From contig VWZL01000908.1 in assembly GCA_013396915.1 (NCBI GenBank), forward strand, positions 71,944 to 135,943: a DNA stretch of 64,000 nt. Reading direction: 5' to 3'. Below, in pieces: positions 12,801 through 24,900 of the stretch; position 1 is the first letter of the stretch; each line of letters begins with the position of its first letter. The position numbers were made by a program, and so were the translations under genes. The notes beneath the pieces were generated by a model. It was given only the letters and a program-made list of their open reading frames with translations. It ran no database searches and had not been told where the DNA came from. Source of the stretch: Stercorarius parasiticus. Taxonomy: Eukaryota > Chordata > Aves > Charadriiformes > Stercorariidae.

Positions 12801-14850
12801 AAATAAGAAAAATGATGGAGCTGAGAAAGTGCAGAATTATACGTGTGCAATGGGTGTTTACGCAGAGGGTCTGCGTAACCATTACCAGTCCTTTGGGACA
12901 GTCCTGACAGACTAGGATTCAACAGCTTGAATATTGTGCCATGCAAATGAAACAGAATTGCTTCCAGGGAGACGTAATGAAATGGGAAGGCGAGTGTCTT
13001 TGTTACCATTTTCTATTTCATATAATAATCATGCCTTAAAGCTGCTAAGACCAGTTCCTCAGATACTTGTTTGCAGTGTGGAGTTCCAGACAAATAATGC
13101 TGCATTTACAAAGAACATTTACAAATGCTGTTTCTGCCAACGACATTAGCCTAACTATCTATTCTGCTGCTAGCTGAGAGATGAATACATATATGTATAA
13201 ACATACAAAGCATACATATTTCACAGACACACATGCTTAAAAAAGAGGTAGGGACTGGAATTGAGGTCTCTAAAGAGGAAACTAACTTGCCTACTGACTC
13301 ACCCTAGCATAGCCTTGTTTGAGGGTAGTCACGTGATCCATTAATTTGAAATCTAATTATGCTCTACTACTAAACTCAAATGCAGGGAACTGCATGTACC
13401 CAAGGAGACATTTCAAAGAGATTTCCTCTGTGGAAAGTCTGCAATACCTATTTTTAAATCAGAACCCAAAATTTTGCCTTCACTGAAATGAAGCTAATCT
13501 CTGTACAGTGAACCAAAAGAGCATTCTCCTAATTATTGGCGTCTGTATTGGGCCAGGCACAAACATGAAAGAATTCCATTCCAGTCCCCAGAATCAACAA
13601 AAATCTCCTTCATATATGTCTTATGGAATTGGCAAATAGATCTTGCTATGTGACTGAAAAAATTGCATTTTAAAAAAAGAAGTTGCTAGCTCAATGTTTT
13701 AATTACAGCAGCTGAAGAAATTTTTGAGTTCTAGTTCATCCTTTGGAATGAACAGTATTGGGAAACAACTCTACCAAGAAAGGAACAAAGATCTGTACAG
13801 TCTATCTAAAATTCACCCTAGCTTTTCTAAGATTAAATCACTTGCAAAATCTTTGTTGAAGACCTGTTTAATTTTAAAAACCAGTTCTTATGACATAATT
13901 GATATCCTTACCACCACAAAATACTATAGGTTCTGGATTTACTGTTTCATTTGAAAATACATCCAGCAGCATAATAAAGATGTACAGCTTACTGGGGTTG
14001 GGATTCAGCATGCACCAAGACGATCTCCTGAAACTCCACATCACCAAAGATTTAATCTAAAAACATCACCCATGTTTTTGGTCCTCCTGAAACCTTGAAA
14101 TTACATTAAGCACTGAACATTTTAGTCTTTTTATCACCACCAGCACATAAAACTAAATCAAAATGATCACAGCCAATAAAAATCAGAAAAGATCACTGTT
14201 TTTAAAATTACGTGATCACTAGAACATGGAAATCACTATCAGTTTCTAAGAACACCTGTAGGTGGACAGTGCTTTTAGAACCCATTAAAGGTATTTGAAT
14301 TTTCACATCCTTATCAGGATTCCACTATTTCAAGAAATTAGTGCTTCAGAGGAGTTTTAGCTGAACACCAAGTGTTCCATACCAGTGGCCCTGAAATCAG
14401 CAATAAAATATAATGAAACAATGTTATCAACACAGTGTACCAGCTTAAGCAGCAAGTATTCTAGTTTTGTTAGTTTGGCCAGGACAATTCCGACCTGTCT
14501 GTACATTCAGATAGACAGAAAAGACATTTTCCACTAAGTCTAAGTTGCACATGTCCTCTCTGTCTCTCACCATGGGTTTTCCCAGACCAATTAAAGGCAG
14601 CCTGTCATTATTACTGAAGTGTTGCTAAGTCCAACTCCAGACACAGAAAGGACTCATGGTTGTACGGTTTATAATAGAAGTAGCTGTGCTTTCATTTCAT
14701 AGGCATGCAGAGCTAGTAAAATAAACTCTTTTCTTCTGCCACACACAATTTTCCAGTTACATTGTTAGGTGCTTTGAGCTTCATTTGAAACATCAGGTAT
14801 TGCTCATTGCTTAAAGCAATATACTGGGCTTCATGGTCGTGTGACCTGAT
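9823..14850. other. Noncoding AT-rich DNA
   Basis: No frame over 91 codons and no protein similarity recognised. The only notable object is an AATAAA followed by a poly(A) run at 11,663-11,711. Small (TA) tract near 12,690. Confidence 0.55.
11663..11711 (+). repeat. AATAAA followed by poly(A)-rich tract
   Basis: AATAAA at 11,663-11,668 is followed within about 20 bases by an A-rich tract including 16 uninterrupted A at 11,685-11,700 and a second run after GGG. The layout resembles the 3' end of a retrotransposed transcript, but no flanking target duplication or parent gene was recognised; a simple A-rich repeat is equally possible. Confidence 0.45.
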
Positions 14851-14899
14851 CCAATATAGTAAAACTTCTCCTTATAGACAGCAGACTGCTAGATCTGCT

Positions 14900-15445
14900 G
14901 CCTTACTGATCACACTGCGCACAGTGGCATGTCTGCTGGAGGGAATTTATGGGTATGCACTGCAGGCAAAGGAGGCTAGGCAGCTGGGGGCAGAGCAGCC
15001 AGGGTGCGGAAACATAGTGCATGGCTGGCAGTCCCCGCAGGGCTGTACTGCAGAAAAAAAACGAGAGCGAGGGAGCTGCTGACAGCCCACACACTGGATG
15101 ATCGGTTTCTTTCTGAAATGAGGGGAGTAAAACAACACTCAGCAGTGATGAAAAGAAGTAAAAGAGCAGCCCTGAACTATCACTTCTCTCAGTGTTGCAG
15201 CGACTGGCTCTGTGCCCAAGGCAAAATTACATCTAAACTCTCACACGCAGCTGAGCAGCTGAGAGAGAAATGCCGGAGTGTGCAGGGACTATCTGAGTTA
15301 AGTTCCTATTTCTACTTGATCCTAAAAGCAGTTGAAGATCTCAACCTCAGGATTCAGCCTAAATGTTATAAATGTATATTTTTTTGCAGTCTTGGGCAGC
15401 CAAATGTAGTGGTGTTAAGTGATGCAAGAGTGCCCCTATAGGAGA
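14900..15445 (+). other. GC- and CpG-enriched patch with a 145-codon open frame
   Basis: Between about 14,920 and 15,270 there are around nine CpG dinucleotides, far above the surrounding DNA, with purine-rich and CAG-rich short motifs. A frame of 145 codons (15,004-15,441, plus strand) spans part of it. The predicted peptide begins with an Arg/Lys-rich, low-complexity stretch and has no domain I recognise. A CCAAT lies at about 14,851. This could be an untranslated first exon or an enhancer, or old GC-rich repeat debris. I do not call a gene. Confidence 0.3.
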
Positions 15446-16312
15446 ATTAAAACTCCTTACTCAGGAAAGCTGCAACTCACAAACAATTCCCCAGTGCTGT
15501 GCTCTCGCATCTGTGCTCCACTAAAACCAAGGAACCTCTACAAGCCCTGATGTCTTCCCCAAAAAAGCATCTGGTCTGTGCTATTCACCACTAAGAGGTA
15601 CCACGAGGGCTAGAGGCTTACTTAGATTTAAATGTGGGGGTCAGGGGGTGTTTGTTGGTATTGTAAACATCTGAAGTGGCTTAAAACCACAACTTTACTG
15701 AACTGAATTAATAAACTACAAAATCCTGCACTTCCAAGCAGGCATTGGTAAATATAATTACATGAATTTAAAAGAAAACTCCCTTACGCACAGGCTATTT
15801 TATAACTGCCATCTGTGCAGGAATCCTACATTTTCCACTGAAGTACTCTGTACTGCCCACTCTCAGCGATGGAGAAATGGATGAGAATAATCCCTACCTT
15901 GAGCTAGGGAGGCAGTTCCTCAACTGTATCCCTGCTTATGAGGGGACATATGAGTGAAGCTACAGATAAGCTAGCTCCAAAACAGATGGATATTTCATTT
16001 TTTAAGATGATGAGCAATAGATAACATTGCCAGACGTGTAAAGCCATGTTGTTAGCTGTTCTTGTGTTAGGGTCACTGTCTGTGGTATCAGCTTGTCTGA
16101 GAATAATCAACATACTGTACTCAACTCATGCTAGGGAAAAGAGAGCTGGTTTTGTTTCTTTTCATTTCAAGTTTAATTTTCTCTTCTTAATCTGAGTTTT
16201 AAAGGGTCTCACAGAAGCGTCAACTCTGTATCATTGATGACGGAATTTCATTAGTCTAAGGTGACATTTTAGGTTTTGTTTTAATCATTTCTAGTGTTAC
16301 TGCTTCCTGCAG
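15446..16312. other. Noncoding DNA
   Basis: Ordinary AT-rich sequence between the CpG-enriched patch and the possible exon. No recognised repeat or frame of interest; a pyrimidine-rich stretch leads into the AG at 16,311-16,312. Confidence 0.5.
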
Positions 16313-16620
16313 GGAAGGATTCTTTTAAATCGCCGACACATTGCTGTGCACAGTAGAGACCTCCCTTGGCAGGATATGAGAGAAAAATCACGTACTGATA
16401 GCAATTCATACCCCAAAAGAGGGCAGAGAGTAACAAGGAATAAAACAGTCAGAGAAACTCTGAGGATGGCCATCTTTCGCAAAAAGAGTAATCAGAGGAC
16501 AAGGCATGTTCTGAAGTTGTTGACGAAAATCGATTGGCGTACAGAAGCAATTCCAGCTCCTGTGACTGTAGTCCAAAACCGAATCTATGGCATTTCCTTC
16601 TGCACCACACTTAAAAATAA
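16313..16620 (+). other. Possible exon (unrecognised), open in one frame
   Basis: A pyrimidine-rich tract ending TGCTTCCTGCAG (AG at 16,311-16,312) is followed by 308 bases open in one plus-strand frame, then GTATGT at 16,621, a usable donor. The frame is open from a stop at 16,292 to one at 16,640. The conceptual peptide is basic (many Arg and Lys) and I do not recognise it. About seven CpG sites lie in 16,330-16,540, more than background. The minus strand is also open over part of the interval with a hydrophobic N-terminal-like stretch, which weakens the coding argument. Frames this long arise by chance in 64 kb, so it is a candidate only. Confidence 0.25.
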
Positions 16621-16642
16621 GTATGTCTATGCATATAGATAA

Positions 16643-19600
16643 AGCATGTGTGAATACATCGCAACTTTATTTGCATCAGCAATATGCTTTAAATAGAACC
16701 AGAAATATTCAACAAAATATGATAAACAAGAATTGTAGAAAACAATTCTCTAGACCACAGCTGTCAAAGTCTGCCTCTATATTTTCTAAGTTACCTAGCA
16801 TTTCTACGAATTTACACTTTCAGCCATCTGATTTCATTAGAGTCAATGCCCAGGTCCCAAATGCTATTCTATTAATTGTTCTAAAGAAAGTTAACCCTTA
16901 GAATGCAAGCTTAAGTGTCTGAACACAGCATGCTCAAAATTTATTTTGAAGTTGTGTTTTATTGATGGTGCGTATAAATAGGATTTATGCATTCAACAAT
17001 TTAGTAAGATATAGAAATGATTGACAAAATTATTTTTGTATCTGCTAATTCTCTTTCCTTTGAGTTCAGACAAAAGCAACCAATTTTTTTTAATCATTTG
17101 CTTTCATAAATCTGTCTAGAGCTTAAGATCTCAGTTTAAAATAAGGCTTTTTCCTACATAAAAACAAAATTTTTTTTTATTAGAAAGGCCATGAAGAGTG
17201 ATGTCAATCTTAATAACGAGATTATCAAAGCCATTGGACACATATTTTAATTTTGCATTGTTTAGATATTTATATTTTCCATTAAGGAAAGGAATATTAT
17301 AAGAATATACTGTCAATAGAAAACTTAATTTAAATCCAAGAGATTATTTGCCTGGTTTTCACCTTTTCTTCTTTATATTTTAACACTTTCCTGCAGTGCT
17401 ATGATCACAAATAACAGCACTGAGTTGGCACATGAACTGCAGAAACAAAACCTGATTGGTGTTTATTCATTGTCCAAGCTGAAGAAAGTGCAGAGTGCAA
17501 AGAGCACATGCATTAGCTATAAAAATTCTGTCAGCTTTAATAATTTATGTTATTATTAGTAACACTGTGTGAGCAGGCATGTTTCCCAGGATTCTTTATA
17601 CACAAGGAAGAGTCCAAAATTCATGCCTTTCCTGTGGTTAGGCTTTATTATTGCATGAAAAATATCAAAATAGCTTAACATTTAAAAATATGAATGTTCC
17701 TATATAGACCTTCTCAAACTTAGCTGCTGGTAGTTTTCCTCCCTCAGGATGCCTCAATGTTTCCTCTTCAGTGGAGCCATTCCTACTTCCTTTATATTTA
17801 GGTCATGATAATGAGTTACCTGCCTCAGTGAGTCATTGTGCTGCTATTGACAATTCTTATGATTTTATAATGAGATATTATTTTTAAGTGTCAAATTATA
17901 TTACTGTCCTGCAGTCATTCATGATGCTTTCTGTACTTTGAAGTAACTACTGGCCAAATTTCTATACTGGCATTTGCTGCAGAAGCAGCTACAGTCCATC
18001 TGTAAATATCCACTGCTTTTTGCTGTTTTTAATAAAATAAAGCCAGGCTTCCCTGAGAGTTAATGGCACCTCCTAGATTTGATTTTATGCTTAGTGGGCT
18101 GAATAATAAGACTGGTCAGGAATTTTACAAGACATTATTTTTTTCACAAAATCCTTGGCAATAAGACAAATTTGTTAGGACTTCCAATAGAGTGGGAAGT
18201 CCAGAAAGCGTGTCAGCCCTATTTAGAGACAATATCTAAGATCATGCTTCTGCCTGCTGCAAAGAGAGGGACCTGGTGGCCCTGGAGCACATTCCTTTAA
18301 AATTCCTTAAGTCTGGCTTAAACTGATTCTCCAAGAGTTCCTTGTCGCCCATCTTTGCACCAGGGCTTATATAATAAGGAATGCTTGTTTCCTCAGCAGC
18401 TCAGGAATCTATATCTAATATTTATCTCACTTCAGTTTGCATGAAACAATATCTCAGACTTCCTAGGTCACATGGAAGTCATTAAGTTCATTCTGCAATT
18501 AATTTTTTTTTTGCTCTTATTTTTTATTTTGGCAGTAATGAGTTTCAGCGTCCAGCCAGTTCTACTGCATAAAGGGATGGGCACATGTAGGAAGAATGGG
18601 ATAAGTCTGCAGGAGGCTGAGGATAATGCAGATAAATGCATTCCATAATGCAGGGGAAAAGATTAATGCAAAGAGAAGGATTGTGAAGTTATAAGTCTAC
18701 GAAAACAATTTTATAGCAGTCAAAAAAGCACATTAGCATCAGGAATTATTAGGGAAAGAACAAAACAAAAACATTGCCATACCCTTTTTAAATGGTTGAC
18801 ATTCCTATTTCTTGAATGCTGTGACACATTTTAGAAAGTCTATAGTGGAACTGAAGAAACTTTACAGAACTGACATGAGGAAAGACATAGAACAAATTCT
18901 ATATGGGACATGGCAAAATGGACTAGAGTTGTGTAAAAGAAACAAAGGAGGGCAAAATAATGGAGGTCTATAAAAAAACAGATAATACAGAAATAACGAA
19001 TAGGAATTGACCAGTTTTTGCTGCTTCTCTCTACACAAGCATTAGAAAGTATAAAGTGAATGTATCAGAACACAAAAGGAAATACTTTTTCAGAAAGCAC
19101 GTAGTTAAATAAATGGATTTATTTATATACTAGTATTCCAAATACTTCCAACAAGTATTTGGAAGACCAATCCAATAAGAGTTATTAAATACAAATCTAC
19201 TTCAGGCTCAGAAATTAAACTGAGCTGAAAAGAGTCAGAGACTGAAGACTACCTAGCTAGGGAAGAAACATAAACAGTTGACCATCTCTAGCTTTTTGGT
19301 GGGTTCATATAATTCCTTCTGCAAACAGAATACCAGCACAGACAATCCTGTGGTGATACTGAACCATTGTCACCATCCTTATGTTAAGAGGCATTCATCA
19401 TGATAAAAGCAGTTACCTGGGTGACCTTGCATCAAAAACTGAGGAGGAAAGCTATCAGAATGAAAAACTATCAAGAGTACCACAAAAATAACATCCCAAA
19501 GAAGTCTCAATCTGAAAATACTGGAGAGTAAATCAATAAATTATTATTATGGTTTTGTTCTTTTCCTATATTCCTTCCTACATATCTGCTTTATGCTTCT

Positions 19601-20517
19601 ACAGGAAAAAGACAGTGAACAACATGTATCTCTGGTCTGACTTGGAAAGACCATTCTTATGTTTCTATTGTTAAGAAAGGATGTTAGAGACCAGAAATAT
19701 TAGCAATATCATACATTATAGGGAACATATTGATCAGATCTTCCAAAGGACGAATCTTCCTAATTGAGACCTCCTAGTGAAATGGAAAAGGAGATAGCAC
19801 AGTGCTATGAGATGAAAATGGAAAGAGCAAATACAAAACTAACTTTGTTAGATATGAGGACGTTTACTTTTTTGATTTTGCATTTCTGCATGAATTTGGG
19901 ACTTACATCTGAAAACAAGTACAGGACTAAAACACAAAAAGAAAATAGAGAACACATCCCACAAAGTGTGAATAACGTTCAAGACAAAATTCTTAATACT
20001 TAATGTTGATGGTGGTGGAGTCAAGAGAACATAATTAACCCTATCCTAACCGGACTGGTATCTGCATACTGAGTGGGATGCTTTAATGTTGCTGGTACCA
20101 GCTAATCACAGGAATAATTTCTTTTTAACAAAACCAGAATCTTTTTTTCTTTTTTAAATAAACCCACACGTCAAGAGATCTCTCTTAATTCAAGCAGTGC
20201 AAAAATATTTGTTGAGTCAGTGAACGTGTTTTCCAATAACAGAGCAAAATAATAAACAATTTTACAGGTGGTCTAGGAGCCCACCTGAAAGAAAACCCCA
20301 AAAGAATACTTGATAAAGTATCTCCAGTGGAACTCTACCAGACAATACACCATTCACTACTGTAGTACAAACAAAATATCTAAGTAATAATGGGATTCCA
20401 CACTATTTACCACTAATGCAGACAGAAGTAATTTATTTTTCTGTTGTTCAACAGCTTACACCCTATCAATGCTACACAGTAAAGACAAATAGAAAACAGT
20501 GAATTTTGTTGTCCACA
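16643..20517. other. Noncoding AT-rich DNA
   Basis: No recognised gene, repeat tail or RNA. A 104-codon frame overlapping the end of the possible exon (16,587-16,901) shows no domain. A T-rich tract ending in CAG sits near 18,536 but nothing exon-like follows. Confidence 0.55.
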
Positions 20518-20568
20518 AAACATGTTTCAAAGTTAACATGTTTTCAAAAAACATGTTTTCAAGAAAAC
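20518..20568. repeat. Three tandem copies of an AACATGTTTTCAA-like unit
   Basis: Copies start at 20,519, 20,535 and 20,550 (units of 15-16 bp). Each centres on the palindrome AACATGTT. Two copies (20,518-20,527 and 20,549-20,558) match the p53-family half-site pattern RRRCWWGYYY exactly, the middle one (20,534-20,543) in 9 of 10 positions, with spacers of 6 and 5 bases. Confidence 0.7.
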
Positions 20569-21837
20569 ACAGTGAACAGAAATATTTGACACAAGAGCTA
20601 TAGACACATACTTGAACATATGCACACATACCTGTGCATGGTGTGCATACATACAAATCCTCATTTTTTATTCCCATGCCTTCTGGAATATGTTTCCACC
20701 TCTTAAATCACTTTAAACAGCTGAAAAATTGTTTTCTTTGATTCTTGTTTATGGATTTGGCCAAAGTTTAGATGCCAGCAGGGGAATTATCTCCGTGTTT
20801 GAATCCTTGGTTTAGTGACTCTAGCTATTAAAAAATGGACATGCTAATTGCCACTGCAACTTGTTTTGCATTAAATACTAATTCTTTATTTATACACCAA
20901 GATTCAATATAGAGGAACATCCTCTGGATTGCCTAACAGCTGAAATTGCAGAGCACATATACTGAAGCAGAGCAAAACTTAAAGGTAGGGAGATAAGCCA
21001 GTCCCTCAAAATAGCTTACCTTTTCTTTTTTTCTAGTATTTATTTTCATTGCATGGCATAATGCTTCGCATTGCATTCTCATAATCTCACAAGCCAAGAT
21101 GAACCTTGACCCATCCTTGTTCCCAATTCCAATAATTCAACAAGGTTGGGGCAATTTCTGATTGTCTACAGGAGAACTTCCACTTTTTTCCATCCCAACA
21201 TTTTAGAATTTTTCTAGTGTTTTCTACTAAGTCGTGATGTTTTTTTCTCTTCTTATTGTTTTTTAGCTACTGCTATTCTTTAGAGACTTAGAAGCATTAT
21301 ACAACAGTACCGCACAGGCACTAAACAACATTAAATTTCCACTCAGCATTACCCTAACTGTGGTGCTAGAGAAATCAATGAAGTGGGAGCAAAGACGATT
21401 CAACATCAAATGCTTTCAAATATCTCTCTCCTATTCACCATAGACCTAGATATAAACAAATGATAACTCAATTGAAAACCTCAGATTTTACATTCACTGA
21501 ACTCTGTGTCTTCTATGTTTTAGAGTTCAAAGTATTTTTAGTTTTATGCTGCAGAGTCACATAGGCATTTTTGTGCACTCACGTCTTAATTACACTGGTT
21601 TCTCCCCTTTTTTCTAGGGAGCTGTCACTAAGATTAAAATTGTTGTTCAAAGAACATCTAAGCAAGAAGGTGACTTTAGGGTTCATTATCTAATTGATCA
21701 AACAACCTGCTAATTAAATGTATCTAGGACTAATCAAAGTAGAGACATAATGCAGAAACACAGTGAAACTGTCAGTGAGGTGCATGAGACTCAAACCATC
21801 AAGGCGACTGGAGCTCACTATGTTGCTTAATTACATT
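20569..21837. other. Noncoding DNA, part resembling conserved noncoding sequence
   Basis: From about 21,630 to 21,837 there are several homeodomain-like TAATTA/CTAATTGAT cores in moderately complex sequence, a composition typical of conserved vertebrate enhancers. This is impression, not alignment. The earlier part shows nothing. Confidence 0.35.
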
Positions 21838-21905
21838 AAAGCCAAGATTTTCAAAGGAGCCTAGCGGAGTATTGGCTGTGTATCTTATGTTGCCTGGGAT
21901 ATGTA
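21838..21905. repeat. Old amniote interspersed relic
   Basis: The phrase 'gccaagattttcaaaggagc' followed by a 'ctagcggagtattgg' segment matches a common amniote repeat with a 'ccaagattttcaaaagtgac' and 'tagtgattttgggtgcc' order. Diverged; not assigned to a named family. Confidence 0.45.
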
Positions 21906-24900
21906 AGAACATGGTTTGGGAGTGCCGGCGTCTTAGCAATAAGCTCTGTTTCACATGACTGATCTTGCCAAGCTTGCTCAGCTCCTCCAGTCTTGACTCA
22001 GCACATATGAAGTTAGGGTAAAATCTGTGCTGAATTATCTAAGTAAGTGAATGGTCTTCATGGTTCCATAGTCAAAGTCAGACATATAGATCTGGTATAT
22101 CTCTAGTGTTCAGTAAAAACCCTCTTGTTTCTATTGTTTAAAAGCAATGAGCTGCAACAAGGTATATGCGAAACTGTCTTATGCCCTCTCTCAACTCTAC
22201 AGCCAATAGCATTTTATTTTTTCATTAAGGCCTATCCCCATTCTGAAAATACAAACAAGCAGCTGACTAATCTCTGTGCATCTGCTAATGTCTATGACGC
22301 ATCTAAAAAGAAAAGAAGATAGGGGTGAAGCTACTGTATTCCCCACATGAATAGAACTTTTTCCAAACTCAAATGATAAGACAAAGACAGCAACTGTATC
22401 ATTTGAGAATAGATTTAACAGTCTATGGTTGATAACATGGGTTGGAGCCAGAGGTAATATATGCTTAGGTCTATCTGAACAATAGCAGGTTGGTCTTACC
22501 AATTCAAGACCAATCTATTCAATCAAGGTTAATATATACTTTGCACTCAAATGTTTCTTATACAAAGGTGAACTACATTATTTTTCATTACAGTTATTAC
22601 ATATATTGCAGTAACACCTGGAAGTCCAAATCATGATGGTAATGCTGAAAGAATTCTATCCCTAAATTGACCTAAAAAGTGAGGACAGATGCAAGATTAT
22701 TTGTTTAATGCCATGTAATAAATCAGGAGCACAACTATGACCCAAAGTCACTGGCATCAGTCTTCTGCTCTAACTTGTGGGCAAAACTCCAGTTGTTTAA
22801 TGATGTGGATAAAAACTCTAAGGCATGGCTCTGCCTGGTGTCATTCCTGGTTAGTGATCAAGTGTACATTGCCGCAGTGTAGATTGCCCTGGAGCCCAAC
22901 ATGGTTTCCCCCTTATTTTATAGAGTGGCATCTCAAAAATGGAAGAAATTAGCCACTAATGCTGTTCACACACATTTTGCCACATATCCACTAATTGGTT
23001 GAGTGTTTTCAAACTGTTGATTACTATGAAAGATACGTAGCAATAACCTCCAATAGAAGGAAATATCTTCTGTCAGCAAGGTGATTTGCTGCCATTTTTC
23101 TGTGTACAGTAGAGATCTCCAGTAATAATTCATATGGAAGCATTTCCATAAGTCAGAGTAGGGCAGATCTCACACTGCCTCTTAAACAGAAAACTGAAAT
23201 AGATAATATGGTTTTATAAACTTGAACTAAATAAAAGTAAGTTCCAAAGTAAAGATCTAATGACATTCACCTCAATGCAAATAGAATAGGAGGTAAGAAT
23301 AGGAAGGAACAAAAAGTAAAAGCCTATGTTTATAGGCTTGACCTCCTGAGGTCAAGCCAGACCTCAGAGACTCTACCTTTAATTATGTTCTCAAACATGG
23401 TTGTTCCTTATGGGAAGCATCAGCTGGTTTTCAATCAACTTCCTTCTGAGATTAGCTTAATGTATTTACTACTAGTTCCCCAAACATGAGCAACATACTC
23501 CGATTTGAATTGTGGAATATCTAGCCACTGGGTCTTAAGTTTCCTGTCAAATTCAGTGTCATTTCATATGCTCCAAAGGCTCTTACAGCAAAAGAAATTA
23601 CAACATTAACTCCTTTAACTGAAAACTTTTCAGTATTCAACAAAAATCTCAACAGAAAGCTCATATGTACATCAGCAAGAAAGCATGCATGTATAGTATT
23701 ATATGTGTGTATATGTATATGAACTAAAATATGAAATTCCAGTTATGTTATCAAAGAAATTTCATATCTGACTTGCAGTTTTCAGACACAGAAGGCCATT
23801 AATCACCAGTGCTACTGAATTCATAGCAGTTCTTTCATTTTTTTCTTTAGTTTTACTTTTGAGGTGTTTTTACAAGGTAATGAACTGAATGACTTTGTCT
23901 AAAGTTAAAAAAAATAAAAATAAAACATATCTTAACAAGTATGTGTAAAAAAAACTTCAAAAAACAATCTTGAAGCCTTTCTCTAGGTAATATAAGCCTA
24001 GCAAAAAGAAGCATTAGTTCTGAGACAGAAGTTACCTGTTGTTCCAAAAGTTTAGCACAACTAGCAATTTCAGAGTCTACTGGATGGAGTCAAGGACACA
24101 GATTTGGGGAAGGAGCTTCATCTGGTAAATCTATAAAGCTCTAAAGTATTAAGACTGGAAGAAGCTGAGGGGCCTTACCCAGATTCAGCCAAAAGACCCT
24201 GTGAGAATTTTCTTTACTGTACAACTACAGCAGACAAGGAAAATTCAAGGAATTGGAAGGGTAGGTAAAACAGGCAACTGCAGCAACATTGAGTCAAGCA
24301 GTAGTCTTCATCCCATAGGGCCTGAACTACTTCTTTAGCAAGAACAACGGCTTCACGTTCTAATGTTTTGCTATATATAAATGAGACAGAGGAAGCATCA
24401 CTGTTTCTCTGTCTTCACCAGTGTGCTCCTTGGCAACTGCTAACTTTGCTCATTCCAGGATTCCCTTTGCAATGTTGAAAATCTCAGGAGCTCATTAGAA
24501 AGAAGCTTAAGACAGAAATATTTTTTCCTCATTTCAATGAGAAGGGATTGCCATTTTGGATTTCCATCTCCCTAGAGGTTTTTAGAATTGCATTTTATAT
24601 CTTTTGCTCCAGAGGTTTTGCAAAAGAAAGACATTTAAATCCTTGACTACTCTGTAAATATTCTATTTACATATTATTTTATGTAGAGCAAGAAAGTTTT
24701 TTTTAAAAAAAGAGATACTATAGATACAAAGGTGGCAAATAGCAATGATGAAGCCTGAGCAGTTTTACTGAAGCCAATGGTTTAAAAAAAAAATCATTTC
24801 TCACAAAAAATAAAAAGGATTTTTGATTTTGACTTTGTTTAGAGTTTCAAAAACATGCAGGAAATCAAGAAGGCAGGAACAGAAGACTTGTCACTTGCTC

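Noticed and set aside
15004..15441. 145-codon plus-strand open frame as a protein-coding gene
   Set aside because: No recognised domain, low-complexity start, no splice context at its ends, and lengths of this order are expected by chance in 64 kb read in six frames. Only the CpG enrichment is reported.
16297..16482. Minus-strand frame with a signal-peptide-like hydrophobic start
   Set aside because: Only about 60 codons, no upstream gene context, and it overlaps the better-supported plus-strand exon candidate.
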